Source: JBMTVT01 sp049451635 (GTDB lineage Bacteria; Bacteroidota; Bacteroidia; Flavobacteriales; Flavobacteriaceae). From it: a stretch of 10,485 nt of DNA. The notes beneath the pieces were generated by a model. That model did not search any database. It was not told where the DNA came from and saw nothing but the letters and a program-made list of their open reading frames with translations. Made by a program: the position numbers and the translations under genes. Location: NCBI GenBank assembly GCA_049451635.1, contig JBMTVT010000070.1, positions 1 to 10,485 on the forward strand, given 5' to 3'. Shown here piece after piece: positions 1 through 6,608 of the stretch. How positions within the stretch are numbered: the stretch's first letter is position 1; each line of letters starts with the position of its first letter.

Positions 1-1
1 T

Positions 2-1027
2 GGCTTTATTTTTGCCTTTCAGGTATTACCAACTATCATATTCTTTTCAGCGTTAACCTCAGTTTTATTCTATCTAGGTATCATTCAAAAAGTAGTAAAA
101 GCGATGGCTTGGTTACTATCAAAAGCTTTGAAAATTTCTGGAGCAGAAAGTCTAAGTGTAGCAGGTAACATTTTTTTAGGGCAAACTGAAGCTCCTCTTT
201 TAATAAAAGCTTATTTAGAAAAAATGAATAAGTCTGAAATGCTTTTGGTTATGATTGGGGGTATGGCAACCGTAGCAGGCGCAGTATTGGCAGCATATAT
301 TGGTTTTCTTGGTGGTGATGACCCAGCTTTAAGATTGTTTTATGCAAAACATTTATTAGCAGCATCGGTTATGGCAGCTCCTGGTGCTATAGTTATTTCA
401 AAAATACTATACCCGCAAACCGAATCAATAAATACTGATGTAAAAGTATCCCAAGAAAAAATAGGTTCCAACTTTTTAGATGCCATTGCCAATGGAACAA
501 CCGAAGGCTTAAAACTAGCCGTAAATGTTGGTGCTATGCTTTTAGTTTTTGTAGCATTTATTGCTATGTTTAATGGCATTTTGGGTTGGGTTGGAGATAT
601 ATCGAACTTAAATACCTGGATAGCTAGTAATACAACTTACGAAAGTTTGTCTCTTGAACTTATTTTAGGCTATGTTTTCGCTCCGTTAATGTGGCTTATT
701 GGCGTCGCCAAAGAAGACATGGCACTCATGGGACAACTTTTAGGTATAAAATTAGCTGCAAGCGAATTTATTGGCTACATACAATTGGCCGATCTTAAAA
801 ATGTTGGGAATACTATCCACTTAACCTATGAAAAATCTATAATTATAGCTACCTATATGTTGTGTGGATTTGCAAATTTTGCATCTATTGGCATTCAAAT
901 TGGAGGTATAGGCTCGTTAGCACCAGGGCAACGAAAAACATTGTCTAAATTTGGAATGAAAGCCCTTATTGGCGGCACTATAGCGTCATTAATTTCTGCC
1001 ACTATTGCAGGAATGATAATTGGTTAA
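2..1027 (+). CDS. nupC: Concentrative nucleoside transporter, NupC/CNT family (5' end outside window)
   Basis: A sodium- or proton-coupled inner-membrane importer of nucleosides. The reading frame is open from the first bases of the window, and the sequence before the first internal Met (nt 104) still matches the family (FQVLPTIIFFSALTSVL), so the true start lies upstream. 341 residues are visible; CNT proteins are usually about 400 residues or more, so the N-terminal helices are missing. Seen in sequence: the GQTEAP nucleoside/ion-binding motif at nt 179-196, alternating hydrophobic membrane helices throughout, and the C-terminal signature FANFASIGIQIGGIGSLAP near nt 870-925. It ends at TAA 1025-1027 and is followed by its own hairpin terminator, so it is probably not cotranscribed with thyA. 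Functionally it fits next to thymidylate synthesis as nucleoside salvage, but that link is inference. Substrate preference (pyrimidine or purine) cannot be read from this part. Confidence 0.93.
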   Translation, partial: GFIFAFQVLPTIIFFSALTSVLFYLGIIQKVVKAMAWLLSKALKISGAESLSVAGNIFLGQTEAPLLIKAYLEKMNKSEMLLVMIGGMATVAGAVLAAYIGFLGGDDPALRLFYAKHLLAASVMAAPGAIVISKILYPQTESINTDVKVSQEKIGSNFLDAIANGTTEGLKLAVNVGAMLLVFVAFIAMFNGILGWVGDISNLNTWIASNTTYESLSLELILGYVFAPLMWLIGVAKEDMALMGQLLGIKLAASEFIGYIQLADLKNVGNTIHLTYEKSIIIATYMLCGFANFASIGIQIGGIGSLAPGQRKTLSKFGMKALIGGTIASLISATIAGMIIG

Positions 1028-1054
1028 CAACCGTTAATAACTTTTAAATAAATA

Positions 1055-1090
1055 AAGGGTTGGATAGTTAAGATTCAACCCTTATTTTTT
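1055..1090 (+). terminator. Rho-independent terminator after nupC
   Basis: The stem AAGGGTTGGA (1055-1064) pairs with TTCAACCCTT (1074-1083), with one G-T wobble, around a 9-nt loop. A T-run follows (1085-1090, then TTTTT at 1092-1096). It lies 27 nt after the nupC stop and upstream of thyA, so it separates the two transcription units. Confidence 0.8.
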
Positions 1091-1119
1091 ATTTTTAGCT
1101 GATTGAAATTGAATATGGA

Positions 1120-1944
1120 ATGAAGCAATATCACGATTTAGTAAAGCACGTTTTAGAACACGGCAACGAAAAACAAGATAGAACAGGCACAGGTACCAAA
1201 AGTGTTTTTGGATATCAAATGCGCTTTGATTTAAGTGAAGGTTTCCCGATGGTTACTACCAAAAAACTACACTTAAAATCAATTATCTATGAACTCCTTT
1301 GGTTTTTAAAAGGAGATACCAATATAAAATATTTAACCGAAAACGGTGTGCGTATTTGGAATGAATGGGCAGATGAGAATGGCGACTTAGGTCCCGTTTA
1401 TGGCCACCAATGGCGTAATTGGAATGATGATGACATCGATCAAATTAAAGACGTTATTCATACCCTAAAAAATAACCCGGATAGTCGTAGAATGTTAGTT
1501 TCGGCTTGGAATCCTTCCGTATTGCCAGATACTTCAAAATCTTTTAGTGAAAACGTAGCTAATGGAAAAGCAGCACTACCACCCTGCCATGCTTTTTTTC
1601 AGTTTTATGTTGCAAATGGAAAGTTGTCATGCCAGCTATATCAAAGAAGTGCTGACATATTTTTGGGTGTTCCGTTCAATATAGCGTCTTATGCTTTATT
1701 CACCTTGATGATGGCCCAAGTTTGTGGTTATGAAGCTGGAGAATTTATACACACCTTTGGTGATGCTCATATATACAGCAACCATTATGAACAATTAGAG
1801 CTTCAACTTTCAAGAGACATTAGACCGCTTCCACAAATGATTTTAAACCCAGAAGTAAAAGATATTTTTGATTTTACTTTTGATGATTTCACTCTAGTTG
1901 ATTACAATCCTCACCCTCATATAAAAGGTGTTGTAGCAATATAA
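1120..1944 (+). CDS. thyA: Thymidylate synthase
   Basis: Cytosolic enzyme that methylates dUMP to dTMP using 5,10-methylene-THF and releases dihydrofolate. 274 residues, collinear with E. coli ThyA (264) apart from about ten extra residues (roughly 134-150) just before the active site, a length I regard as normal for Bacteroidota. Visible landmarks: Arg21 in the RTGTGT loop, the ELLWFLKGDTN segment (58-68), the phosphate-binding DSRR (121-124), the catalytic Cys156 in PPCHAFFQFYV, the dUMP-binding RSADIFLGVPFNIASY (177-192), and HIYSNH near 217. The start at 1120 (MKQYHDLVKH) agrees with the family N-terminus. There is no clear Shine-Dalgarno, as is usual in this phylum. It is flanked by terminators on both sides, so it is probably transcribed alone. 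DHFR, which recycles its dihydrofolate product, is encoded about 0.65 kb downstream in a separate unit. Confidence 0.98.
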   Translation: MKQYHDLVKHVLEHGNEKQDRTGTGTKSVFGYQMRFDLSEGFPMVTTKKLHLKSIIYELLWFLKGDTNIKYLTENGVRIWNEWADENGDLGPVYGHQWRNWNDDDIDQIKDVIHTLKNNPDSRRMLVSAWNPSVLPDTSKSFSENVANGKAALPPCHAFFQFYVANGKLSCQLYQRSADIFLGVPFNIASYALFTLMMAQVCGYEAGEFIHTFGDAHIYSNHYEQLELQLSRDIRPLPQMILNPEVKDIFDFTFDDFTLVDYNPHPHIKGVVAI

Positions 1945-1975
1945 AAAAAGCACTTTCATTTGAAAGTGCTTTTTT
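1943..1975. terminator. Bidirectional terminator between thyA and the glycan-binding gene
   Basis: A perfect hairpin: AGCACTTTC (1949-1957), loop ATTT, GAAAGTGCT (1962-1970). The A-run before it (1943-1948) and the T-run after it (1971-1975) make it work on both strands. It lies right after the thyA stop and 21 nt beyond the stop of the convergent minus-strand gene, so it should end both transcripts. Confidence 0.9.
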
Positions 1976-1995
1976 GTTTTGTTCTAATTTAGAAA

Positions 1996-2295
1996 TTATA
2001 AATTCACAACGCTATTCTCAGCACCTGCGTAATCACTCCATACATAAGCATCGGCAGAGTCATCATTAGCATAAACCGTTTCATCAATTAAATATTTAAA
2101 CTCATACGAGTTTCCAGCTTCTAAATCAAAAGTACCTTTAAAAGTACCATTCTTTAATTTTTTAAGAGGCGCTTTTTTCGCATTCCATTCATTAAAGCTC
2201 CCTACAACTGATACTTTTTTTGCATCTTCAGCTGGCAAAGAAAATGTAACTTTACAAACTGGTTTACTTTTTAAATATTGTTTCTTAATAGACAT
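1996..2295 (-). CDS. Stand-alone AMPK/CBM48-type glycan-binding domain protein
   Basis: A 99-residue protein that is essentially one early-set (immunoglobulin-like) carbohydrate-binding module of the type found in isoamylases, glycogen-branching enzymes and the AMPK beta subunit. Seen: the VVGSFNEWN signature (30-38) with the sugar-stacking Trp37, the YEFKYLID strand (64-71), and the terminal SENSVV-like motif (AENSVVNL, 92-99), whose Asn matches a glycogen contact in AMPK beta. There is no signal peptide, membrane segment or catalytic domain, so it should be a cytosolic binding protein. By family, the ligand is probably an alpha-glucan such as glycogen, but no glycogen enzymes lie nearby to support this. 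It converges on thyA across a shared terminator. The N-terminal MSIKKQYLKSK is basic and the start is unambiguous. Its cellular role is unknown. Confidence 0.88.
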   Translation of the reverse strand: MSIKKQYLKSKPVCKVTFSLPAEDAKKVSVVGSFNEWNAKKAPLKKLKNGTFKGTFDLEAGNSYEFKYLIDETVYANDDSADAYVWSDYAGAENSVVNL

Positions 2296-2503
2296 AATTT
2301 TTAGTTTTAAAGTGTTGTTTTACGGTATAAATTTATAAAGTAATTTACTTGTACCCATAAATATATTGTATACTTTTAAAAAATTATCGATTTCATAATT
2401 TAGCATAACAATTATTTAAAGTTGATTAAAAAAAAATGTTAATAATTTATTATTTCAATAATATTATTTTTTACATTTTTTACTGATAATCAATAAGTTT
2501 GAC

Positions 2504-2519
2504 ACGAAAACGTTTGCGA
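2504..2519. promoter_or_regulatory. PurR/LacI-family-like operator palindrome
   Basis: ACGAAAACGTTTGCGA is a near-palindrome centred on AAACGTTT. It matches the E. coli PurR box consensus ACGCAAACGTTTGCGT at 14 of 16 positions, and more generally the CG-centred operators of LacI-family repressors. It sits 81 nt upstream of the 2TM-DHFR start. A TTTGACA motif (2498-2504) abuts and overlaps it by one base, and a promoter -35/-33 element there would place the palindrome in the spacer. The resemblance is visible; that any regulator binds it is inference. Confidence 0.4.
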
Positions 2520-2573
2520 AAACTAATAAATTTCACCGCTTTAATTCACTATTAGTATATCGCTAAAAAGCAT

Positions 2574-2581
2574 TAACTTTA
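2574..2581 (+). promoter_or_regulatory. Weak candidate -7 box for the 2TM-DHFR operon
   Basis: TAACTTTA differs from the Bacteroidota -7 consensus TAnnTTTG only in the last base. It lies 19 nt before the ATG at 2601, which would give a short leader. The matching -33 position has only TTAG (2552-2555), so support is weak. Confidence 0.3.
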
Positions 2582-2600
2582 CGCACATTATATTACCTAT

Positions 2601-3512
2601 ATGTTCGGAAAAAAGAAACCTGTTGCAAAAATTGATAAAGACCAATTAGAGCTTATTGAAAATGCACAAAAGCGTATTAAACAAAAAAAGCATTTGTATG
2701 TGCATTTTGTTGTTTTTTTAATTGGGTCCATTTTTTTAATTGTTACCAATACGCTTTTAGGTATTGGAAAAGATTTTAAAATTTTTGGATACGACTGGTT
2801 TTTATTTGCCATTCTTATTTGGCTTTTTCTTTTTGTCTATCATCTTTTTAATGTGTTCATCACCCATAAGTTTATGGGTAAAGCTTGGGAAAAGAAACAA
2901 TTAGAGAAATTGGTTGCACAGCAGCAGCAACGCATTGAAAAACTTAAAGCAGGGTTTTTAAAAGAAGAGACCTTAATAGCGCAAACCGAAGCTTACAATG
3001 AGCCTATAATAAAGGCAAAAAAGCCTGAACTCACTATTATTGTTGCAGCAGCAGAAAATGATGCGATAGGAAAAGGAAATCAACTTATATGGCATTTAAG
3101 TGATGATTTAAAGCGTTTTAAAAACCTAACTAATGGGCATCATATCATTATGGGACGTAAAACATTTGAAAGTTTCCCTAAACCATTACCTAATAGAACC
3201 CATGTGGTAATTACAAGGCAAAATAATTATAAGGCTCCATCAGGGGTAATTATAGTTAACAGTTTGCAAGATGCCATAGATGTTTCAAAAACCAATTCTC
3301 AGCCCTTTGTTATTGGTGGTGGCGAAATATACAAACAAGCTATGGATGTAGCTGATAAAATTGAATTAACGCGTGTTCACCACAATTTTGAAGCCGACAC
3401 TTATTTCCCTGAAATTGACACCAAAGTTTGGAAAGAAACAGCCAACACCTTCCATAAAAAAGACGAAAACCACGATTATGAATTTTCGTTTATAACATAC
3501 GAGAGAAAATAG
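2601..3512 (+). CDS. Fusion protein: N-terminal 2TM membrane domain + dihydrofolate reductase
   Basis: 303 residues in two parts. Residues about 1-95 form a Bacteroidota 2TM domain: a basic N-terminus, helices near 33-54 and 64-86, and the motif HKFMGKAWE (89-97). A charged, Gln-rich stretch (95-130, probably helical or coiled-coil) links to a complete DHFR (about 144-303; 160 residues, as in E. coli). DHFR landmarks: AAAENDAIGKGNQLIWHL (149-166), Asp169 aligning with the catalytic Asp27 of E. coli, IIMGRKTFES (182-191) and VIGGGEIY (237-244) for NADPH, and Thr257 (ELTRVH). DHFR reduces dihydrofolate to tetrahydrofolate with NADPH; here it would be anchored to the cytosolic face of the membrane. 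No ATG or GTG lies in frame between residues 92 and 184, so a free DHFR from its own start is unlikely. The next gene starts 9 nt after the TAG stop, which indicates an operon. The domain calls are firm; what the membrane tether does is unknown. Confidence 0.93.
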   Translation: MFGKKKPVAKIDKDQLELIENAQKRIKQKKHLYVHFVVFLIGSIFLIVTNTLLGIGKDFKIFGYDWFLFAILIWLFLFVYHLFNVFITHKFMGKAWEKKQLEKLVAQQQQRIEKLKAGFLKEETLIAQTEAYNEPIIKAKKPELTIIVAAAENDAIGKGNQLIWHLSDDLKRFKNLTNGHHIIMGRKTFESFPKPLPNRTHVVITRQNNYKAPSGVIIVNSLQDAIDVSKTNSQPFVIGGGEIYKQAMDVADKIELTRVHHNFEADTYFPEIDTKVWKETANTFHKKDENHDYEFSFITYERK

Positions 3513-3521
3513 TGCTGCCAA

Positions 3522-5096
3522 ATGGTCAAAGAAATACAACTTCGTATTACACTTAAAGAGCAAGAAATTAATGATATTCTGGTTTTTAAATCAGCAGAAA
3601 AATTGGATATTAATAAAACTGATATTTCAGGTATTAAAGTCCTTAGAAAATCTATTGATGCCAGAAAACCAAAAATTATTTTCAATTATAAAGTAGCCGT
3701 TTTTATTAATGAAGAAGTGCCTCAAAATTCAGAATATCATTTTGATTACAAGGATGTTTCTAACTCTAAACCCATTCATATTATTGGTTTTGGACCAGCA
3801 GGTATGTATGCTTCACTGCGTTGTATAGAACTTGGTTTTAAACCCATTGTTTTAGAGCGAGGTAAAAATGTACAAGACAGACGAAGAGACCTAAGAGCCA
3901 TAAACCAAGACCACCTTGTTAATGAAGATTCTAACTATTGTTTTGGTGAAGGCGGCGCTGGCACATATAGTGATGGCAAATTGTACACTCGAAGCCTAAA
4001 ACGTGGTGATGTGAGAAGAATTTTTGAAAATCTTGTATATCATGGTGCCACCAATCAAATTTTAGTAGATGCACACCCTCACATAGGCACCAACAAACTT
4101 CCTAAAGTGGTTCAAAATATTCGTGAGACTGTTTTAAAGCATGGTGGCGAAATACATTTTGAAACGCGGGTAACCGATTTCAAAATAAAAAATAATAAAA
4201 TTTATGCCCTTGAACTTCAAAACGGTGATGAACTAACTGTTGAAAAAGTCATACTTGCTACTGGCCATTCTGCGAGGGACATCTTTTATTTGCTTCATAA
4301 AAAACAAATAGCTCTTGAAGCCAAATCGTTTGCTATGGGCGTTAGGGTAGAACATCCACAACATATTATAGACTCTGTTCAATACCATTGTAATGGCGAA
4401 CGCCATGAGTTACTTCCAGCAGCATCTTACAGTTTAGTACAACAGGTAAACGAACGTGGTGTTTATTCATTTTGCATGTGCCCCGGTGGTTTTATAGTAC
4501 CTGCCGCAACTGCAAATGACGAAGTAGTGGTTAACGGTATGTCGCCATCTAAACGAAATAATTTATATGCCAACTCGGGCATTGTTGTTGAAATAAATGT
4601 AGATACCGATTTGCCAAAATACGACCACTTTGGTCCTTTAAAAGGTTTAGAATACCAAAAGAATTTAGAAAAACTGGCTTTTACCGCAGGCGGAAAGAGT
4701 CAAACAGCCCCGGCACAAAGGCTTACCGATTTTGTTGAAGGCAAATTTTCAAACACATTGAATGCTTCATCGTACCAACCAGGTTTAAATTCTGCGCCAC
4801 TTCACTCCCTTTTACCAAAATTAATAGGTAGTAGATTACGTAAAGGTTTTGATGCTTTTGGGCGAAAAATGAAAGGTTATTATACTGAAGAAGCTAATGT
4901 TGTTGGTGTAGAATCGAGGACCTCATCGCCAGTTTCCATTCCAAGAAATGAACAACTATCGCATCCCGAAATATCTAATCTATATCCATGCGGCGAGGGT
5001 GCCGGATATGCTGGAGGAATCGTTTCAGCCGCTATGGATGGCGAACGTTGTGCGGAAGCAGCAACTGGAAATTTGCAAAAATATCAAAAAGGCTAA
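3522..5096 (+). CDS. FAD-dependent dehydrogenase/oxidoreductase, COG2509 type
   Basis: 524 residues, in the uncharacterised 'FAD-dependent dehydrogenase' group. An N-terminal alpha/beta domain of about 80 residues precedes a Rossmann FAD-binding fold that begins IIGFGPAGMYASL (87-99), with the acidic end of the second strand at VLERG (110-114). The family-typical DSNYCFGEGGAGTYSDGKL lies at 136-154, and a second FAD contact at GEGAGYAGG (491-499) near the C-terminus. There is no signal peptide or membrane helix, so it should be cytosolic. The substrate is unknown: the family resembles geranylgeranyl-reductase/HI0933-like flavoproteins, but I would not assign a reaction. It starts 9 nt after the 2TM-DHFR stop, so the two are surely cotranscribed. 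No convincing terminator follows it; a new promoter-like box precedes fabD 105 nt downstream. Confidence 0.88.
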   Translation: MVKEIQLRITLKEQEINDILVFKSAEKLDINKTDISGIKVLRKSIDARKPKIIFNYKVAVFINEEVPQNSEYHFDYKDVSNSKPIHIIGFGPAGMYASLRCIELGFKPIVLERGKNVQDRRRDLRAINQDHLVNEDSNYCFGEGGAGTYSDGKLYTRSLKRGDVRRIFENLVYHGATNQILVDAHPHIGTNKLPKVVQNIRETVLKHGGEIHFETRVTDFKIKNNKIYALELQNGDELTVEKVILATGHSARDIFYLLHKKQIALEAKSFAMGVRVEHPQHIIDSVQYHCNGERHELLPAASYSLVQQVNERGVYSFCMCPGGFIVPAATANDEVVVNGMSPSKRNNLYANSGIVVEINVDTDLPKYDHFGPLKGLEYQKNLEKLAFTAGGKSQTAPAQRLTDFVEGKFSNTLNASSYQPGLNSAPLHSLLPKLIGSRLRKGFDAFGRKMKGYYTEEANVVGVESRTSSPVSIPRNEQLSHPEISNLYPCGEGAGYAGGIVSAAMDGERCAEAATGNLQKYQKG

Positions 5097-5122
5097 AAAA
5101 TTGAATCTTAATTAATCATTAT

Positions 5123-5164
5123 AGTCTTTTTTCTTGATTATAAATGCGAAGCAGTCTTTTTTCT
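5123..5164 (+). repeat. Two copies of a 12-bp direct repeat, 30 bp apart
   Basis: AGTCTTTTTTCT occurs at 5123-5134 and again at 5153-5164, exactly 30 bp apart, just upstream of the fabD -7 box. The T-rich core lowers its significance, but the AGTC prefix is also shared. It may be a small duplication, or upstream promoter T-tracts phased by about three helical turns. Confidence 0.4.
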
Positions 5165-5174
5165 CAAAAATAAC

Positions 5175-5182
5175 TATTTTTG
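5175..5182 (+). promoter_or_regulatory. -7 promoter box for fabD-lspA
   Basis: TATTTTTG is a perfect match to the Bacteroidota -7 consensus TAnnTTTG. It lies 19 nt before the fabD ATG, which would give a short, A-rich leader. No good TTTG -33 element sits at the expected 19-21 nt spacing; T-runs at 5157-5162 are the nearest candidates. Confidence 0.55.
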
Positions 5183-5201
5183 CATCACTAAAACTAAAAA
5201 A

Positions 5202-6095
5202 ATGAACGCATATATATTTCCTGGTCAAGGTGCGCAATTCTCTGGAATGGGTTTAGACCTTTATGAAAATTCCCCTTTAGCACAAGAACTTTTTGAACAA
5301 GCCAACGATATTCTAGGTTTTAATATTACTGATATTATGTTTGAAGGTGCTGCTGAAGACTTAAAAGAAACTAAAGTAACCCAACCAGCTATATTTTTAC
5401 ACTCTGTAATTTTAGCCAAAACTTTAGGGGATAGCTTTAAACCCGATATGGTTGCTGGTCATTCGCTTGGTGAATTTTCTGCATTGGTAGCTAACGGTGC
5501 TTTAAATTTTGAAGATGGTTTAAAGTTGGTATCACAACGCGCCTTAGCGATGCAAAAAGCTTGCGAGTTACAACCCAGTACTATGGCTGCTGTTTTAGGT
5601 TTGGATGATGATATTGTTGAAAAAATATGTGCTACGATCGATGGCGTTGTTGTAGCAGCAAACTACAATTGCCCAGGGCAATTGGTAATTTCAGGAGAAG
5701 TTGAAGCGGTAAATAAAGCCTGTGAGGCTTTAAAAGAAGCAGGTGCTCGTCGGGCATTGGTGCTACCTGTTGGCGGTGCTTTTCACTCACCTTTGATGGA
5801 ACCTGCACGTGAAGAACTGGCATCGGCTATTGAAAACACAATGTTCAACAAGCCAAATTGCCCTATTTATCAAAATGTAACAGCTCATGCTGTAATTGGT
5901 GAAAATGCCATAAAAGCAAATTTGATTTCTCAACTAACCGCTCCAGTAAAATGGACACAGTCTATTCAACAAATGATTGCAGATGGTGCTACTTTATTTA
6001 CAGAAGTTGGCCCAGGAAATGTTTTACAAGGTTTAGTAAAAAAAATAAACAGAGAAGCCCAAACAGCTTCAGCGACCTTAAATACTAATAGTTAA
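5202..6095 (+). CDS. fabD: Malonyl-CoA:ACP transacylase
   Basis: Cytosolic enzyme that moves malonyl from CoA to acyl carrier protein, giving the extender unit for type II fatty acid synthesis. 297 residues, a little shorter than E. coli FabD (309) and complete. Seen in order: IFPGQGAQ (5-12) with the oxyanion-hole Gln11, the nucleophile elbow GHSLGE (86-91) with Ser88, Arg113 in SQRALAMQ that binds the malonyl carboxylate, and His195 in AFHSPLM completing the catalytic dyad; EVGPG (268-272) is the usual C-terminal motif. The ATG at 5202 begins directly with MNAYIFPGQGAQ, matching the family, and follows an A-rich leader. Its TAA stop is immediately followed by the lspA ATG, so translation is probably coupled. 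No other fab gene is adjacent in this window. Confidence 0.97.
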   Translation: MNAYIFPGQGAQFSGMGLDLYENSPLAQELFEQANDILGFNITDIMFEGAAEDLKETKVTQPAIFLHSVILAKTLGDSFKPDMVAGHSLGEFSALVANGALNFEDGLKLVSQRALAMQKACELQPSTMAAVLGLDDDIVEKICATIDGVVVAANYNCPGQLVISGEVEAVNKACEALKEAGARRALVLPVGGAFHSPLMEPAREELASAIENTMFNKPNCPIYQNVTAHAVIGENAIKANLISQLTAPVKWTQSIQQMIADGATLFTEVGPGNVLQGLVKKINREAQTASATLNTNS

Positions 6096-6608
6096 ATGAA
6101 GCTTTCAAAACGCTCAGTATGCATAACTTTAGTTATAGTTTTTACCATAGCCATCGATCAAATTTCAAAAGTACTTGTTAGGGCAAATATTGTTGGGCAA
6201 ACCGAAACTCGAGCCAGTGAGCGCATTCCTTTAATTGGTGATGCTTTTATTTTAATGAACATTGAAAATGAAGGCGCTTTTTTAGGCATGGGAAGTGAAC
6301 TAAACAGCACACTAAAAATCATCTTATTATTGATAATACCCATACTAGTTTTGGGGTTTGTTTTATGGCATATTATAAAAGACAAAAACTTAGACAATTG
6401 GTCTCTTTTTGCTTTTTCAAGTATTATTGGTGGTGGTATTGCCAATATTTTTGATAGAATAGTTTATGGTTCTGTTACCGACTTTTTCTTCATTGACTTA
6501 GGTGGTATTTTTAAAACAGGTATTTTTAATATGGCCGATTTATCAGTTACTACTGGGATGATTATTTTGGTTATTGTAAGTTTAAAAAATAAAAAGAATA
6601 TCGAATAA
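6096..6608 (+). CDS. lspA: Lipoprotein signal peptidase (signal peptidase II)
   Basis: Inner-membrane aspartyl protease that removes the signal peptide from diacylglyceryl-modified prolipoproteins. 170 residues, the usual size, with four hydrophobic segments (about 7-26, 73-94, 103-119, 150-166). Seen: the IDQISK motif with Asp21, NIENEGAFLG (55-64), NIFDR (117-121), and the two catalytic Asp residues at Asp129 (SVTDFFF) and Asp148 (FNMAD). Their 19-residue spacing is the same as in the P. aeruginosa enzyme (Asp124/Asp143). The ATG directly abuts the fabD stop codon (TAAATG), with no spacer, so it is the second gene of a fabD-lspA unit. There is no strong terminator just after it; the next one, at 6956-6987, lies about 350 nt further on. 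Bacteroidota carry many surface lipoproteins, so it is expected to be essential or nearly so. Confidence 0.96.
   Translation: MKLSKRSVCITLVIVFTIAIDQISKVLVRANIVGQTETRASERIPLIGDAFILMNIENEGAFLGMGSELNSTLKIILLLIIPILVLGFVLWHIIKDKNLDNWSLFAFSSIIGGGIANIFDRIVYGSVTDFFFIDLGGIFKTGIFNMADLSVTTGMIILVIVSLKNKKNIE

Larger units (their letters stand above)
2296..2600. other. Divergent AT-rich intergenic region (305 bp)
   Basis: A gene-free spacer between the divergent glycan-binding gene (-) and the 2TM-DHFR gene (+), so it must hold the promoters of both. I see no ORF or RNA gene. The middle (about 2370-2480) is nearly pure A/T with runs of A and T. The right part holds a PurR/LacI-like palindrome (2504-2519) and a weak -7 box (2574-2581). 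For the minus gene the best -7 match is TATATTTA (2365-2358), with no recognisable -33 element. Confidence 0.6.

Noticed and set aside
1090..1097. TATTTTTA as a possible -7 box for thyA
   Set aside because: It is part of the T-rich tail of the nupC terminator and has no -33 partner at the right spacing.
1534..1586. Extra segment in ThyA just before the catalytic Cys, absent from the E. coli enzyme
   Set aside because: I believe this longer loop is usual in Bacteroidota ThyA, and all catalytic residues are intact, so it is not novel.
5113..5140. TAATCA/TGATTA inverted pair as a terminator for the flavoprotein gene
   Set aside because: It is a 6-bp all-but-AT stem with a 16-nt loop and no T-run directly after it; too weak to call.
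6158..6445. 95-codon open frame antisense to lspA
   Set aside because: lspA is certain on the plus strand; the antisense frame shows no recognisable motifs and is a shadow. The same holds for open frames opposite nupC (340-579), the DHFR fusion (2597-2812) and fabD (5632-5823), and for those in other frames of the aminotransferase (8694-9051) and waaA (9886-10143).
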